From assembly GCA_036435485.1 (NCBI GenBank), contig CM071598.1, positions 197,759,148 to 197,823,147 on the forward strand: a stretch of 64,000 nucleotides of DNA, in the 5' to 3' direction. Each line of letters starts with the position of its first letter. The stretch's first letter is position 1. This document shows, in pieces, positions 10,701-20,590 of the stretch. The notes under the pieces are model-generated. The model was not told the origin of the DNA, did not search any database, and saw only the letters and a list, made by a program, of their open reading frames with translations. The DNA comes from Saposhnikovia divaricata. Lineage: Eukaryota > Streptophyta > Magnoliopsida > Apiales > Apiaceae. The translations under genes and the position numbers were made by a program.

Positions 10701-11922
10701 TCACACTAGAGCCATCCCCAAACTTGACAGCACCAGTCACGTTTTCATCAAGATTAGTAAACTTAGATTTTCTTCCCGTCATGTGATTACTAGCACCGTT
10801 GTCCAGATACCACATATTTGAATCATTAGTGTGTCCACTTGAGACCAATTTTGGATTCAGACTTTCTTCGTTTAGAAGAACAACATCACCTTCCTTTTCC
10901 TTGCACTCCGTGAGCAATAAAGTTGGCTCATCGTCCTGACTCGTTAACGTCAAATTCGCCTCCTGTGTCTGACTTTTGTCACGATCTTTATCTCGACGTG
11001 ATGGCTTCCTACATTCTGCAGCGAAATGCCCGTAAATGTTACAATTAAAACACTTAATGTGACTCTTATCTTTGTTATCCCTGATGTCTCTGTTTGGTGT
11101 GTGTCCTCTTGACTTATCTTCTCCATGATTCTGATACCCTCTTCCAGGATTTCCACCTCGAGACAAGCCTCTGCCTCTTCCTCGATAATTACCATTGCCT
11201 CGACCTCGTTGACCACCAGAACTTGTACCACCATTCTTGTTGGATCTCTTGGACCACTCTCCTTGGGCAAGTAGCAGGTGATCACCAGAATTCTCAGACC
11301 TCCCTTTTGTTCTCTCTTCATGAGCCTTTAATCGACCCACTACTTCGTCGACTGTCATCGTCTTGATATCTCCAAATTGTTCTATATTTGAAGCTAGTTG
11401 AACGTACTTGTCCGGGACTGCACGCAGGATCTTTCTTACCACAGTTGATTCTTCCATAACTTCGCCAAGTACGCGAATATTCGTCACAATCCCACTTAAC
11501 TTCATACAGAACTCGTCAAGACCATCTGAGTCCTTCATGATCAAGGACTCAAATTGTCCTTTTAACGTTTGCACTTTTGCCTCCTTTACCTTCTCTACAC
11601 CCATACACATGTTTTTGATTGACTCCCATGCCTCTTTAGCAGATTCCTTGTCAGCAATGGCCAATAACACCTCTTCAGGAACTCCTTGATATATGGCAGC
11701 AAGGGCTACTTGAATCGTCTTATCGTCAACGATTGCTTTGGGGTCCTTCTGCTCGATGGCTCCCCAAACTCCTTGAGCCTTCAGAAACACCTTCATTTTA
11801 ATGGACCACGCTGTGTAATTGCTTTTCGTTAGCATTGGGTAGCTCAAACCAACAGGACCTCCTTCCTTCGCCTTGGACGTCTCCATAGCTTCTTTCTTGT
11901 CTTTTAATTGATACTTTGGCAT
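7729..11922 (-). CDS. Copia Gag-Pol polyprotein, intact (1397 aa)
   Basis: A single ORF without interruption. In order: Gag with the SNYTAWSIKMKVFL motif (residues 34-47) and a CCHC zinc knuckle CFNCNIYGHFAAEC (291-304) after an RG-rich stretch; aspartic protease with DNGA (374-377); GAG-preINT with HLRLGH (504-509) and CEGC (537-540). Integrase follows with the DDE triad D568, D631, E667, 35 residues between the last two. Reverse transcriptase has LDVKSAFLNGE (995-1005) and the catalytic YVDD (1081-1084). RNase H has SDSDFAGD (about 1245), E1288 and YVDN (about 1321-1324). The start at 11922 follows the primer site closely. A full domain set, intact catalytic residues and near-identical LTRs suggest a potentially active copy. 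Confidence 0.95.
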   Translation of the reverse strand: MPKYQLKDKKEAMETSKAKEGGPVGLSYPMLTKSNYTAWSIKMKVFLKAQGVWGAIEQKDPKAIVDDKTIQVALAAIYQGVPEEVLLAIADKESAKEAWESIKNMCMGVEKVKEAKVQTLKGQFESLIMKDSDGLDEFCMKLSGIVTNIRVLGEVMEESTVVRKILRAVPDKYVQLASNIEQFGDIKTMTVDEVVGRLKAHEERTKGRSENSGDHLLLAQGEWSKRSNKNGGTSSGGQRGRGNGNYRGRGRGLSRGGNPGRGYQNHGEDKSRGHTPNRDIRDNKDKSHIKCFNCNIYGHFAAECRKPSRRDKDRDKSQTQEANLTLTSQDDEPTLLLTECKEKEGDVVLLNEESLNPKLVSSGHTNDSNMWYLDNGASNHMTGRKSKFTNLDENVTGAVKFGDGSSVKIEGKGSIVFRCKNGEERCLNDVYYIPTLKNNIISLGQLSESGNKVVLKGNYLWVNDEKGELLMKVKRSQNRLYKILIDDSSLCLLSKTEESSWLWHLRLGHVNFKAMQMLSNEKMARGIPSFVHPKGICEGCVLSKQARTPFPQQSKFTAKAKLELVHADLCGPISPPTLAGNRYFLLLVDDFSRMMWVFMLRNKSDALTAFKKFKSLAEKEAKCVVQTLRTDRGGEFTSHEFQSFCDDAGIKRHLTAPYSPQQNGVVERRNRTVAAMTRGLLKEKNMPSTYWGEAVRHSVYLLNRLPTKTLKGQTPYEAWKGYTPQLDHVKVFGCLAHMKVPKVHSSKLDDRSKLVIYLGKEPGTKAHRLHDPATGQLYVSRDVIFEERKGWQWGSGLNEETRDVGTFVSLDIPEEIVHENDNGDDELHTPVHTATPGSPQTSSGDSSGHSEQHSSTPPRKFRLINEIYDVTEEMFLPDEELMLGIVEPVCYSQAEKEVEWKKAMQSEIDAVEKNKTWVLTNLPPGRKAISLKWVYKVKKNTKDEIVKYKARIVAKGYVQKQGIDFDEVFAPVTRLETVRLLLALAAKNNWEVHHLDVKSAFLNGELLEEVYVSQPEGFVKKGQEHKVYKLLKALYGLRQAPRAWYSRLNRCLKELGFEKCPYEQAVYTKKEGNECLIIGVYVDDLLVTGSSVTNIVKFKVQMNREFEMSDLGKLAYYLGIEVEQGKEFTELKQSAYARKLLEKASMQGCNPVKYPMEPRVQIHKDEHGKLVDATKYRSLIGALRYLVNTRPDLAYSVGVVSRYMETPTSLHMGAVKRILRYVQGTLDYGLRYAKGKGNYILSGFSDSDFAGDKEDRKSTGGMAFYLNENLITWVSQKQRCVALSSCEAEFMAANAAACQGVWLRNFLMQITDIGPGPVTIYVDNKSTIDLSKNPVSHGRSKHIDIRFHYIRDCIERGDIVVKFVRTGEQKADVLTKPMFAKKFEEMRNLLGVKDLMQ

Positions 11923-11944
11923 ATACTGACCTTAAACCTGGTTT

Positions 11945-11956
11945 GCTCTGATACCA
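11945..11956 (-). promoter_or_regulatory. Primer-binding site (tRNA-iMet) of Copia-1
   Basis: The minus strand reads TGGTATCAGAGC two bases after the 5' LTR, complementary to the 3' end of initiator methionine tRNA, the usual primer of plant Copia elements. Confidence 0.9.
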
Positions 11957-11958
11957 AA

Positions 11959-12288
11959 TGTACAGTCTAAGCTTCGACTGTATATATGTATGTAAATGTG
12001 TAGAGAGTATTTGAGTCTAAAACTCAGGTTTTGATATATTAAGAATGTAAAGCAACGTACAAATATATAGAAATGTGTATTTGCACACACAGATCGTGGC
12101 ATACACTTAGGAAACTAATGTCCTATAATCAAGCAACTACTTGCACTACTTGCACTACTCATAACAGAAAATGGAAACTCCTAGCTGACTTATTCAAAGC
12201 AACATAACGTAAACAAATTACCAGACTTGGACTCTAAACACAACACTAGTTTGGATCAATAGCCCAAGACACTAACCAAGGCCCAACA
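11959..12288 (-). repeat. 5' LTR of Copia-1
   Basis: 330 bp, TG...CA, differing visibly at one position from the LTR at 7379-7708. It is followed on the right by AACAA, the target duplication. Confidence 0.95.
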
Positions 12289-13050
12289 AACAACACTATA
12301 ACAAAGCATTATAATTCAATAATGTTACATTGTACTCCCCCAACTTTAAGCAAACAATAGCTTTAAATTAAAAACAAACCTAGTAGAAAACCAGATTATT
12401 CTAGAGGCACCAAACTTATATTGTTGTATTTGGAGAAGAAAGAACTAACATTTTGTAACATCACACAATACACCATAAGTGAATCGTCATCACTAAATAG
12501 CCTTTATCTATAGATATGTATATATTTATGCCAATAGTCATGAAGTGAAAAAGAATGTATATATTTATGCCAACAGTTATGAAGTGAAAAAGAGCACTGT
12601 TTTCCTTTCTCAAACAACGGTAGACACTGGGATTTTTTTTAAAGAGAACCTAGACATTGATGCAGATATGAGCAATATGAACAGAATAATGGATTTAAAT
12701 ATGTATATCATTGGAGAGAACAAATTTGGACGTGTATTGATGCAGGTGTCTTAGTGAGTCGGAGTTTTGTCTTTGTGTTTTTGTTGGAGTCTTGTTTTAA
12801 TTTTATTTTTTTAATGTATTTAATTTATATGTTTTTTTGAGTTTTGTTTTAAATATATTTTATTATGTATTATTATTAATGTATTTAATATGGATTACCA
12901 AATATAGTGTATAAAATCGACAACCAAATAGAGGCTAAGAAACTCAGGGGTGTAAAGAAGGTAATATACATAGCCATTGTTTCAAAGTTCAAATTATAAT
13001 TTTTGACTTTTGTTGTAGAATGTTCAATATGTATATATGTTAGAGGATAA
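12289..13050. other. AT-rich right flank of Copia-1, nothing supported
   Basis: No gene found. A short internal duplication occurs (TATATTTATGCCAATAGTCATGAAGTG near 12520 and again near 12556). The ORF at 12545-12754 has no recognisable family. Confidence 0.5.
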
Positions 13051-14065
13051 AGGCCAGATCTACCCTTTTTTTATTCGTCTGACAAGAATACTGCATGCGC
13101 TGAACAGTGGTCATTTCTACCCATCTATTACGCATTTTATGACATGGTAATACCTGTTACGCATTTTTAAAAAGTGTAATACATGTATTACGTAAGTGAT
13201 GAGTGAGTAATAGCTTATTACTAATTTTTTTATTTTTTTATATTTATCATTCTGAATATTTTCAAAACCGAAAATAGAAAAATTGAACCGCAAAGGTTAA
13301 TCGTTGAACCCCTAAGAAAATAGAGATAAATTTAAAAATTTTAATTAAAAATTTGAATATTTTAACGAGTCCGGTGGCCTGATTTTTAAAAAATCGGGGC
13401 AACCAAGATTTTTTAAAAATCAGGATAAATTAGGGTTTAGGGTAAACCCTAAGTTCGTATACGGTTTATTCGTCATTCCGAATATTTCTAAAACCCAAAA
13501 TGGAAATGTTGAACCCCAAAAATTAACCGTTGAACCCCTAATGGAATACACATAAATTTTAAATTTATAAAATTGAATCCGGCGGCTTGATTTTTAAATG
13601 CTAACGCGTTTAAAAATCAAGATAAGTTAGAGTTTAGGGTATAGGATTTAGGATTGTAAACAACCCTAAACCCTAAGTCCGTATAAGGTTTATTCATCAT
13701 TTCGAATATTTCTAAAACCCGAAATGGAAAAGTTGAACCCCAAAAGTTAATTGTTGAACCCGTAAGGAAACAGATAAATTTAAAATTTTTAATATTTTTA
13801 AACCCCAAATATTGGAACATGTGGAACCCCGAATGGAAATTATTTAACCCTAAATATTAAGCTATTACGCATTTCATGTTTGGGTATTAAGGTATTACGC
13901 ATTTGACATACGGGTAATTTTTTTTTTTGTTACCTACCTAAGGCATGTGTAATTGGAGGATTTTTTATTATTATTTTTTAGTTAAGCACTTTGCATATGC
14001 GTAACATGATTTTCTTTTGTTAAGCATTTAGTAAATACGTAACAAGTGGGTATTTTTGGCCAGCT
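13051..14065. repeat. Degenerate ~226-bp repeats between inverted ATTACGCATTT arms
   Basis: The centre holds three diverged units with landmark TCATTC(C/T)GAATATTT(C/T)TAAAACC at about 13246, 13474 and 13697, each followed by TTGAACCCC...TTAACCGTTGAACCCCTAA. Two carry head-to-head telomere-box sequence (TTAGGGTTTAGGG facing AAACCCTAAG). Left (13120-13210) and right (13860-14045) flanks carry copies of TATTACGCATTT, inverted on the right, and the outer ends read GGCCAGATCTACCC and, inverted, GGCCAAAAATACCC. This looks like a non-autonomous DNA element with subterminal repeats, but no clean target duplication was found. Confidence 0.45.
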
Positions 14066-14845
14066 CTTCCACAAATCGTTATTTTGGTTAAAAATGAATA
14101 AATATATGGTAAAAATGTCAATATTTCTATGTTAGATATATGTTAGATCAATATTAACATGTTTTCTAAGAATCATTAAATCATCAAAATAGAAAGAAAA
14201 AGAAAACTAAAATAAGAACTAAATATTGTACATATACTGATCTAAATGGTATGCTAAATGTTATTGAACAAATATGCAGAGCAAGGCCGAAAATAAGAAG
14301 ACTGGCAAGAGGAGATGACCTTCAGAAGTCTGCTTTTGCTCACACAACAGTTTCGTTGTATCAAACAACAAACCTTAACCATGATCTTAAAAGCTATAAT
14401 AATGATAGTTTTAAACTCAAAAAACTAATATTAGACAATATACGATCTCTCTCACTTTTAAATAAGTTGTCTTATACAATCAGATATGTAGACCAAAAAT
14501 TAAGATAAAGGAGATTATCATAAACATGGTGCATCACCTTCGGAACAATTAGTGGAACATGAAAATCATAGCTAATAGGTTAACGCTATGGACCTAACTA
14601 CCAGGTAAGATTACAGGTCAGATTTTAGCCTTGGTAAAAATGGACACAAAGCCATCTCATTTTACGCAGGTAAAATACTACTAATTAATTTATAACCCAG
14701 ACCTAAAGGATTGTATTTGTTTTCAATTATGTGTTTTGTTTTATTTTGTTAGGGCATCTGAATAAATTTGTTTCTCATTAGGAGAACTAATAACATTAGT
14801 TGATCCTTCAGCTTAGTAATTAAGCAGAATAATTAGAGAATACTT
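14066..14845. other. AT-rich sequence, nothing supported
   Basis: No recognisable gene. An 85-codon ORF at 14251-14508 has no family signature. Confidence 0.5.
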
Positions 14846-15070
14846 TTCCTAACAAAATTGAACATTCTTTTTCACTAAGGCAATTAATCAAACAAATTGT
14901 AGTATGAACTCAACAACTCGACCTATTGTTCAGGACGCAAAGGGTAATACATTGAGGCTAAACTTTTAAAATACAACCAATTCAAGTTATTTGAATCACG
15001 AAAAAGGTAAAGGGCAAGACCAAACCTTTGAATATGTACCTGAATAGATACTCAATCACACACCCGTGAA
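14846..15070. repeat. Diverged direct repeat, copy 1
   Basis: The block starting CCTAACAAAATTGAACATTC and ending near TTTGAATATGTACCTGAATA matches 15428-15640 with many substitutions and small indels, about 580 bp apart. Shared landmarks include TTTTTCACTAAG, ATCAAAC, CTATTGTT and AAGTTATTTGAA. It is non-coding as far as can be seen. Confidence 0.6.
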
Positions 15071-15427
15071 GCCCTTAATGGCGTGAGCATCAAAGTGATA
15101 CAGGAGGTTCGATAAGGATCAGGTTCTACCACGAAAACTTATTTAATGCATTTTTCATAATTTATTTGTAAAAATTCATCAAATTATTCTACCTTTTTTT
15201 GTATTTTATTCTCCCCTGTATCCTAAACATATGTAAATAAATGGAAGGAGGGGAATTCACTTTTAAATTTAAATAAACTAAAATCTGTCCCTCTGAAACT
15301 TTCCAAGTTATTAATGTCTTTTGGATAGTATAAGCAAAGGAGATCATATTTTTACTTTCTATTTGATAGCCTTGATAAGGTAATGAACAGTAAACAAAGC
15401 TAAGCACAAGTCATTGACATACACTAT

Positions 15428-15640
15428 TTCCTAACAAAATTGTAGACTCTTTTTCACTAAGACAATTTATCAAACACGTTGCAGTATGTGACAAATTCAA
15501 CTATTGTTAAGGATGCAAAGGATAACACAAAGAGGGTTAACTTTAAAACACTACCAAGTAAAGTTATTTGAAGTACAGAAAAAGGGAGATACCAAAACTT
15601 CTGAATGTGTGATTGAATATACAAGAGAATCTGAATTACA
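15428..15640. repeat. Diverged direct repeat, copy 2
   Basis: Second copy of the block at 14846-15070. The hAT-type element at 15696 sits just downstream of it. Confidence 0.6.
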
Positions 15641-15695
15641 TCAGTGGAGCTTGATTGCGTGATGATGGTGTGAGCGTCTTTTAGTGTTTGTATAT

Positions 15696-16428
15696 TAGGG
15701 ATGACAATTTGTACCGAACCGATTGAAACCCGATCCGTTCCGACCCGATCGGTTCTAACCGAACCTGAACTCGAAGTATTTGGTTCGGGTTTGGTTTTTT
15801 TTTTTGGACCCGAAGTAGTTTCGGTTCGGGTTTGGTTTTTAGCCTAACCGAACCGGACCCGGACCCGAAACCCGAAACCCGAATCGAACCCGGACCCGGA
15901 CCCGAAACCCGTTTAGATCCGAAAAAATATAACTAATATAATAATTTCATATGTATATTAATAATATATTAATATATGTATTAGTATTAGTATTTAGTAG
16001 AGTTGGGCCATGACCCATAAACCATAGCTAACTTCTTAGGATAATATGCAAAATGTAATCCACGAGCCACGGCCAACAATATTCTCCCTGGTCCAGTCCA
16101 TTTTTATTCGGAATTTTGGATGAATGAATAAGAAATTTTGATGCTTTATGATTTAGCTTGCTAGCAGAGTTTATATAAGGTAAGGTTTTTGAAATGCCAA
16201 TGTTTGCATATCTGTTTTTTCCAAAATTTTCGGGTCCGCTTGACAAAAAAAAAAAAAAAAATTCGGGTTCGGGTTAGACCCGAACCGAACCGAAACCCGG
16301 CGGTTCGGGTTCGGTTTTAACCATTCGGGTCCGAACCGGGTACGGTTCGGGTCCGATTTTTCTAAAATATTTCGGGTCCGGTTCTGGTTTTCTAAAACCC
16401 GAACCGACCGACCCGATTGCCATCCCTA
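15696..16428. mobile_element. Non-autonomous hAT-type transposon with 8-bp target duplication
   Basis: The ends are inverted: left TAGGGATGACAAT, right (reverse complement) TAGGGATGGCAAT. The flanks are TTGTATAT (15688-15695) and TTGTGTAT (16429-16436), an 8-bp duplication with one mismatch. The TIR form and 8-bp duplication are typical of hAT elements. Both arms are dense arrays of CCGAACC/GGTTCGG and CCCGAAACCCG units that pair with each other, about 200 bp left and 170 bp right. The ~370-bp AT-rich centre holds no transposase. Confidence 0.8.
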
Positions 16429-16812
16429 TTGTGTATGGTTCTCTCTGTCACAGTTTTGTTATAGACCTGCTTTGAATTGATAGTGGCGTGTCATTTTATT
16501 TTTTGATTTTATTTTAATTTCATTTGAATTGATTTAATGTATTTAAAATGTATGACCGACAACCATAGTTTGCTTATATATTTTATATATTTTTTAACTT
16601 GTTCGTTTTAGAAAGGTATTAACAATTTTTTTGGAAGGTGTTAACCAACCAATTATAGCCTATTTCGCTTATAATAGTATAGTATAGATGGCGTCTAAGA
16701 GGAGTACTGAATAATTGAAATATCATACCTATATATTTGTACATCATTTTTGTTGGATATTTTTATTAATATCGAATATCTTAAAAAATAAAATTTAGAA
16801 TATTTACTTTGC
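16429..16812. other. AT-rich sequence, nothing supported
   Basis: No recognisable gene or element boundary. Confidence 0.5.
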
Positions 16813-16813
16813 C

Positions 16814-16879
<66 letters not shown>
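16814..16879. repeat. (TTA)n microsatellite
   Basis: About 22 uninterrupted TTA/ATT units. The poly-Ile and poly-Tyr ORFs across it are artefacts of the repeat. Confidence 0.95.
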
Positions 16880-16882
<3 letters not shown>

Positions 16883-17268
16883 GCAACAAATAAAATCTGA
16901 TCAGTCAAAGATTTTACTTTTACACCCGTTATATTTCCTTCCGTTGTTTCCTACCGTTGTACACCTGTTACAATCCTCAAGTTTTAACTTGTAATTATCT
17001 TTATATTAATTGGGTCAATTATACTATGCATCAGTTATAAGTTTTAACCTTAATAAGAAGAGGGCCTGTAAAAATCCTTGCGATCAGACAAGTGCTAGAA
17101 GAAACTCATATACAAACTACTCCTCTGTTTCTATCCAAACTCTCGATGCCCGGTTTACTCAAATCAATTACAAACTCAATTACATACACCTTTTACTTAC
17201 ACACATATATGTATTATCTAATTGATTGTTATTTGGAGCACGGAAAATCTTTGTTGACATCCTTTATT
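16880..17268. other. No supported gene; left flank of the nest
   Basis: AT-rich with small ORFs lacking family features. Confidence 0.5.
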
Positions 17269-17357
17269 GTTCGTGCACGGGAAAGGAATAATCGAATTGG
17301 GTGTTGTACCGCTAAGGAGTTGCCACAAAACCTTGCATGAGAAGGGGCACGATTCCT
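17269..17357 (+). repeat. ~90-bp conserved module, copy 1
   Basis: It shares TTCGTGCACGG, GGTGTTGTACCGCTAAGGA, AACCTTGCA(T/C)GAGAAGGGGCA and TTCCTTT with 54838-54931, the leader region of Copia-D, although surrounding sequence differs. It ends exactly where the truncated 5' LTR of the outer element begins. Probably part of a Copia-D-family leader or LTR; its role is not known to me. Confidence 0.55.
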
Positions 17358-17362
17358 TTGAT

Positions 17363-18050
17363 TGTCAACCACTGAATATTCCTTTGACAGCAGACTTGGC
17401 GGTTAAGGTTACTGTCACAATGAATTATTTGATTTGGGTACTTTTCTCCGTCAAAGCCCGTGACAAGTTGCTTGTTCAAGAAACAGATTTGCTGCAACAC
17501 TTTATCATTTGTAGCAGACCTACAAGACTACGACAGAAGATTGAGAGATTCACAAGACAAGGCTGGTCAATTCAAGAGTATGATATATCCACATCTACTA
17601 GAATTGTATTAGCTAGAAATACAAAGAATCTAGGTTGCTTTACTTGTAAGGTTTATCCTGTCTGTATAGCAATTTAGGAAAGTCACATGGGTGTGCAAAT
17701 TGTAATGAGCTGCCACTTGAAAATGACAGCAGCTCAACACCCCATGCTATAGAGACAACATAGTATCTTAGTCTACTTAGATACACATCTCAATTCTTTC
17801 TAGACATACAACACATAGCAACAACTTGTATCTCTCGAAGAACAACGAAGCTGGAGAAACTTTTTCTCTAGGTTGTAGCAACCCTTCGCACAAGATAAAT
17901 AAAACATTTATTTTGTGAGAAATCTTGTTTCACTTGTGTTTGCATATCTCAACTAATAACGTACAATCTTTATTATTGTTGTTGTTTTAAAGATTGGATT
18001 TTATCAGTATTGCATTCAACCCCCCCTTCTGCAATACTCCGGGACCAACA
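17363..18050 (+). repeat. 5' LTR of outer element, 5'-truncated
   Basis: Matches 53550-54235 of the 3' LTR from TGTCAACCACTG to the end GGGACCAACA. The first ~368 bp of the LTR are missing and replaced by the module at 17269-17357, so no left target duplication can be read. The U3 promoter portion may be lost. Confidence 0.9.
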
Positions 18051-18052
18051 AC

Positions 18053-18064
18053 TGGTATCAGAGC
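18053..18064 (+). promoter_or_regulatory. Primer-binding site (tRNA-iMet) of outer element
   Basis: TGGTATCAGAGC follows two bases after the 5' LTR. Confidence 0.9.
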
Positions 18065-18124
18065 AACAGATTGACATACAAATCTGTAGATCATCACGAG
18101 TGTTCAGAAGTCAAGTGGTATCAA

Positions 18125-20590
18125 GATTTCAGTCTTTGATAAAGAGAACTACAATTTCTGGAAAAGAAAGATCTTGTTATTTATCAAAGCTGCCCATCCA
18201 TTGTACTTGGGAATCCTTGAGAACGGCCCCTTCATACCTCAAAAGGAAGTAGTTGCTGCTACTGTAAATGACGAAGTCATTCCAGCCCACTAGGTTGCCA
18301 AGAGGCCTTCCGAGTACACAGAGACTGAAAAGGAGAAAGTAGCCTTGGATGACTACTTACAACTTATCTTTCTCGACTCACTCACTTTATACAAAGCCAT
18401 GTGTGGTAATGTCATGGGATGTTCATCTGCAAAGGAGATGTGGAGCAAGATAGAGCTGCTGTGTGAAGGAAGTGAAGAGGTCCGAGAAAATCAAAGGCAA
18501 ATCCTTGTATCATAATATGAAGCTTTTATGGCCAAGCCAGGAGAAGAACTCATACACATGTTCGAGAGGTTCAGTAAGCTAATAGCCAAGTTACAAATCC
18601 AGGGAAAGTTCTATGATAGAAAGGAGATTAACATCAAATTTTTGCTCACTCTCCCTGAGCATCTTGAGCATAAGGTCACAGTCATTCGAGAAGGAAGAAA
18701 CTTGAACGATGTTTCTCTAGAAACTCTGTATGGCGTGCTCAAATCATATGAACTCGAACTCTTTCAAAAGAGGGCTATTCAAACTGGAACCAAAGGAAAG
18801 TTGGCGAACATGTCAGGAGCCTTTATCGCTCATGAACCATAAGTATCTCTACCAAGTGAGCCTACACAAAGTTCACAACCAACATAAGTACCATCCTTGA
18901 AGATTGAAGAGGTGTTGGATGATGAAGAGAAAGTGGTTCTACAGCTTAAAGATGTTGAAGATGAAGACTTCTATTAGTTAGAAGAGATTGAAAGCATGGA
19001 TAATCCAACCATGGCTTATATGGCTAAGAGATTCAAGAATATCAAGTTCATAAGGGACAGGTCATACAAGCCACAGGGTCAAACATCTTAGCTGAACAAG
19101 GGGAGTTTTTCAAAAGCTGTTGGTGGAGCCACGAGAGGTGGATACAAGAACGGGATGGTGGATAGGTTGAAGTTCAGGTGCTATAACTGCATTGAGTTAG
19201 GTCATTTTGCTACTGAGTGCAGGAGACCAAAACAGAGTCAAGAAAAAGGATCTGGAAATTAGTTCAAGAGGAACCAAGGGAAAGCCTACGTGGTTGAAGG
19301 AAAATGCTGGGATGATTCTGATGAAGAGGAAGATGAAGAATTTGTGAACTTGGCCCTCATGGCTAAATCTGATGATGAAGCTTCTAGTTCCTCAACTCAG
19401 GTACCATCTCTAGTCTTACTTGATATGTCTTAAACTGAATACAAGCATACCATTGAGGATTTAAGTGCTGAGATGTTTAACATTCATGTTAGTTTGTGTG
19501 CTGCTCATGAAGAAATTGCTAAGTTAACTAAACAGAATGAAACTCTCAAATCTGAAAATGAAATGTTATTGCTTAAAACCAGTCCCCTAGATTCTTTAGC
19601 TCAAGAGAATACAAGATTGAAAAATGATATTGTCTGTGCTAAGGAAATAGAAGCTTTTCTCAGAAACCAAATTGCAGAAAATGAGTTTAAACTCAAAGCC
19701 TTTAGAAATTCTTCTAAGTTAGTCCAGGAATATCATGACAATCACACTGAGAATCAGAAGGTAGGAATAGGTTTCAATTACGGTAGGAGGCCTGGAAAGG
19801 CAATTCCTCTTGATGATTGTTCAGATAGTGAAGCTGTCAAACCTCATATCCTCAAAAGAGTTTACAAACTGATTTTCAAAAATATTCAAGCTGATTTTGA
19901 TGAGACCTTCTTGCTCATCAAACAAGAGCTTATTGATGAGGATGAGTGTGTTGACAGCACACTAGATGAAGGGAAAGATACTGTCAAGTCCCCTGTGACA
20001 GAAATCTTGCGAAGCAATCAAACCGGATGTTCTAAAGTAGCTGTCATCAAGGATAAGACAGAAACTTCGAAAGATACTGTCAAGAGAGAACCCACGACAG
20101 CAACCTCCAAACCTACTGTCATGGCAGCGGGTACAAAAGGTATTGTCAAAGGTAGCTCGACAGCAACTTCAGAACATACTGTCAAGGCCGATGTCTACAA
20201 GCCTAAGAACAGGAATGGCAAGCTAGGGATTGACAAGAAGAATGGATACAATTATGTTAAGGATGCTCCTAGGAAGCTTTGCAATAACTGTGGCTCATCT
20301 CAACACTTAACATTTGTTTGTAAGAAACCCAAACAGGACCAGGTTAATACGACCAAGGTTTGTGGTAACTTACATAGAACCCTCATTATGCAAAGAGAAG
20401 TGGACGTCTGTAATAACATTGATTGTATGCCATGCAAAATTGTTGTCATGAGTACATGCTTTAATCTGCCTATTCTGTCTACTGAAAAATGTTCCTACAA
20501 AGAAACTGCTGAGACTTATATGCCTGCCTATGTTGGTAAAAAGGCAGCTTCCACTAAGAGAAGGATCAAGTCCAACTCTAGAACTAAGTG
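18125..20590 (+). pseudogene. gag of outer element, multiple stops
   Basis: The reading starts near FDKENYNFWKRKILL, a UBN2/DUF4219-type Copia Gag start, and continues through MFERFSKLIAKLQIQGKFYD and LKSYELELFQK (about 18528-18842) with in-frame stops. A zinc knuckle CYNCIELGHFATEC lies near 19180. A second open part (19473-20624) contains a coiled-coil-like region, several DTVK/TVK repeats encoded by TACTGTCAAG, and a second CNNCGSS...C zinc-knuckle-like motif near 20280. Gag forms the retrotransposon particle. The frame breaks indicate a dead gene. The region ends in a duplicated TGCCTGCCTATGTTG (20521 and 20588) that marks the deletion of protease and integrase core. Confidence 0.8.

Larger units (their letters stand above)
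7379..12288 (-). mobile_element. Copia-1: complete, young Ty1/Copia retrotransposon
   Basis: A 4910-bp element in minus orientation with two 330-bp LTRs (TG...CA). It has a tRNA-iMet primer site next to the 5' LTR, a purine tract next to the 3' LTR and one full-length open polyprotein. The 5-bp target duplication AACAA lies at 7374-7378 and 12289-12293. The LTRs show one visible difference in 330 bp (ACACATAGATC against ACACACAGATC). All parts needed for autonomous transposition appear present. WYLDNGASNHMTG and the overall pol resemble the Ivana/Oryco or Ale Copia lineages; the lineage call is tentative. Confidence 0.95.

Noticed and set aside
8026..11689. Several plus-strand ORFs of 60-170 aa across Copia-1
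   Set aside because: They are antisense shadows of the intact minus-strand polyprotein.
13430..13460. TTTAGGG/CCCTAAA runs as a chromosome end or fusion point
   Set aside because: Only a few units, within diverged tandem repeats; no long telomeric tract.
16695..16994. Poly-Ile and poly-Tyr ORFs
   Set aside because: They come from the (TTA)n microsatellite.
17267..17677. 136-aa ORF and its antisense partner in the 5' LTR of the outer element
   Set aside because: The sequence is LTR, repeated at 53550-54235, and the frame is not kept in that copy.
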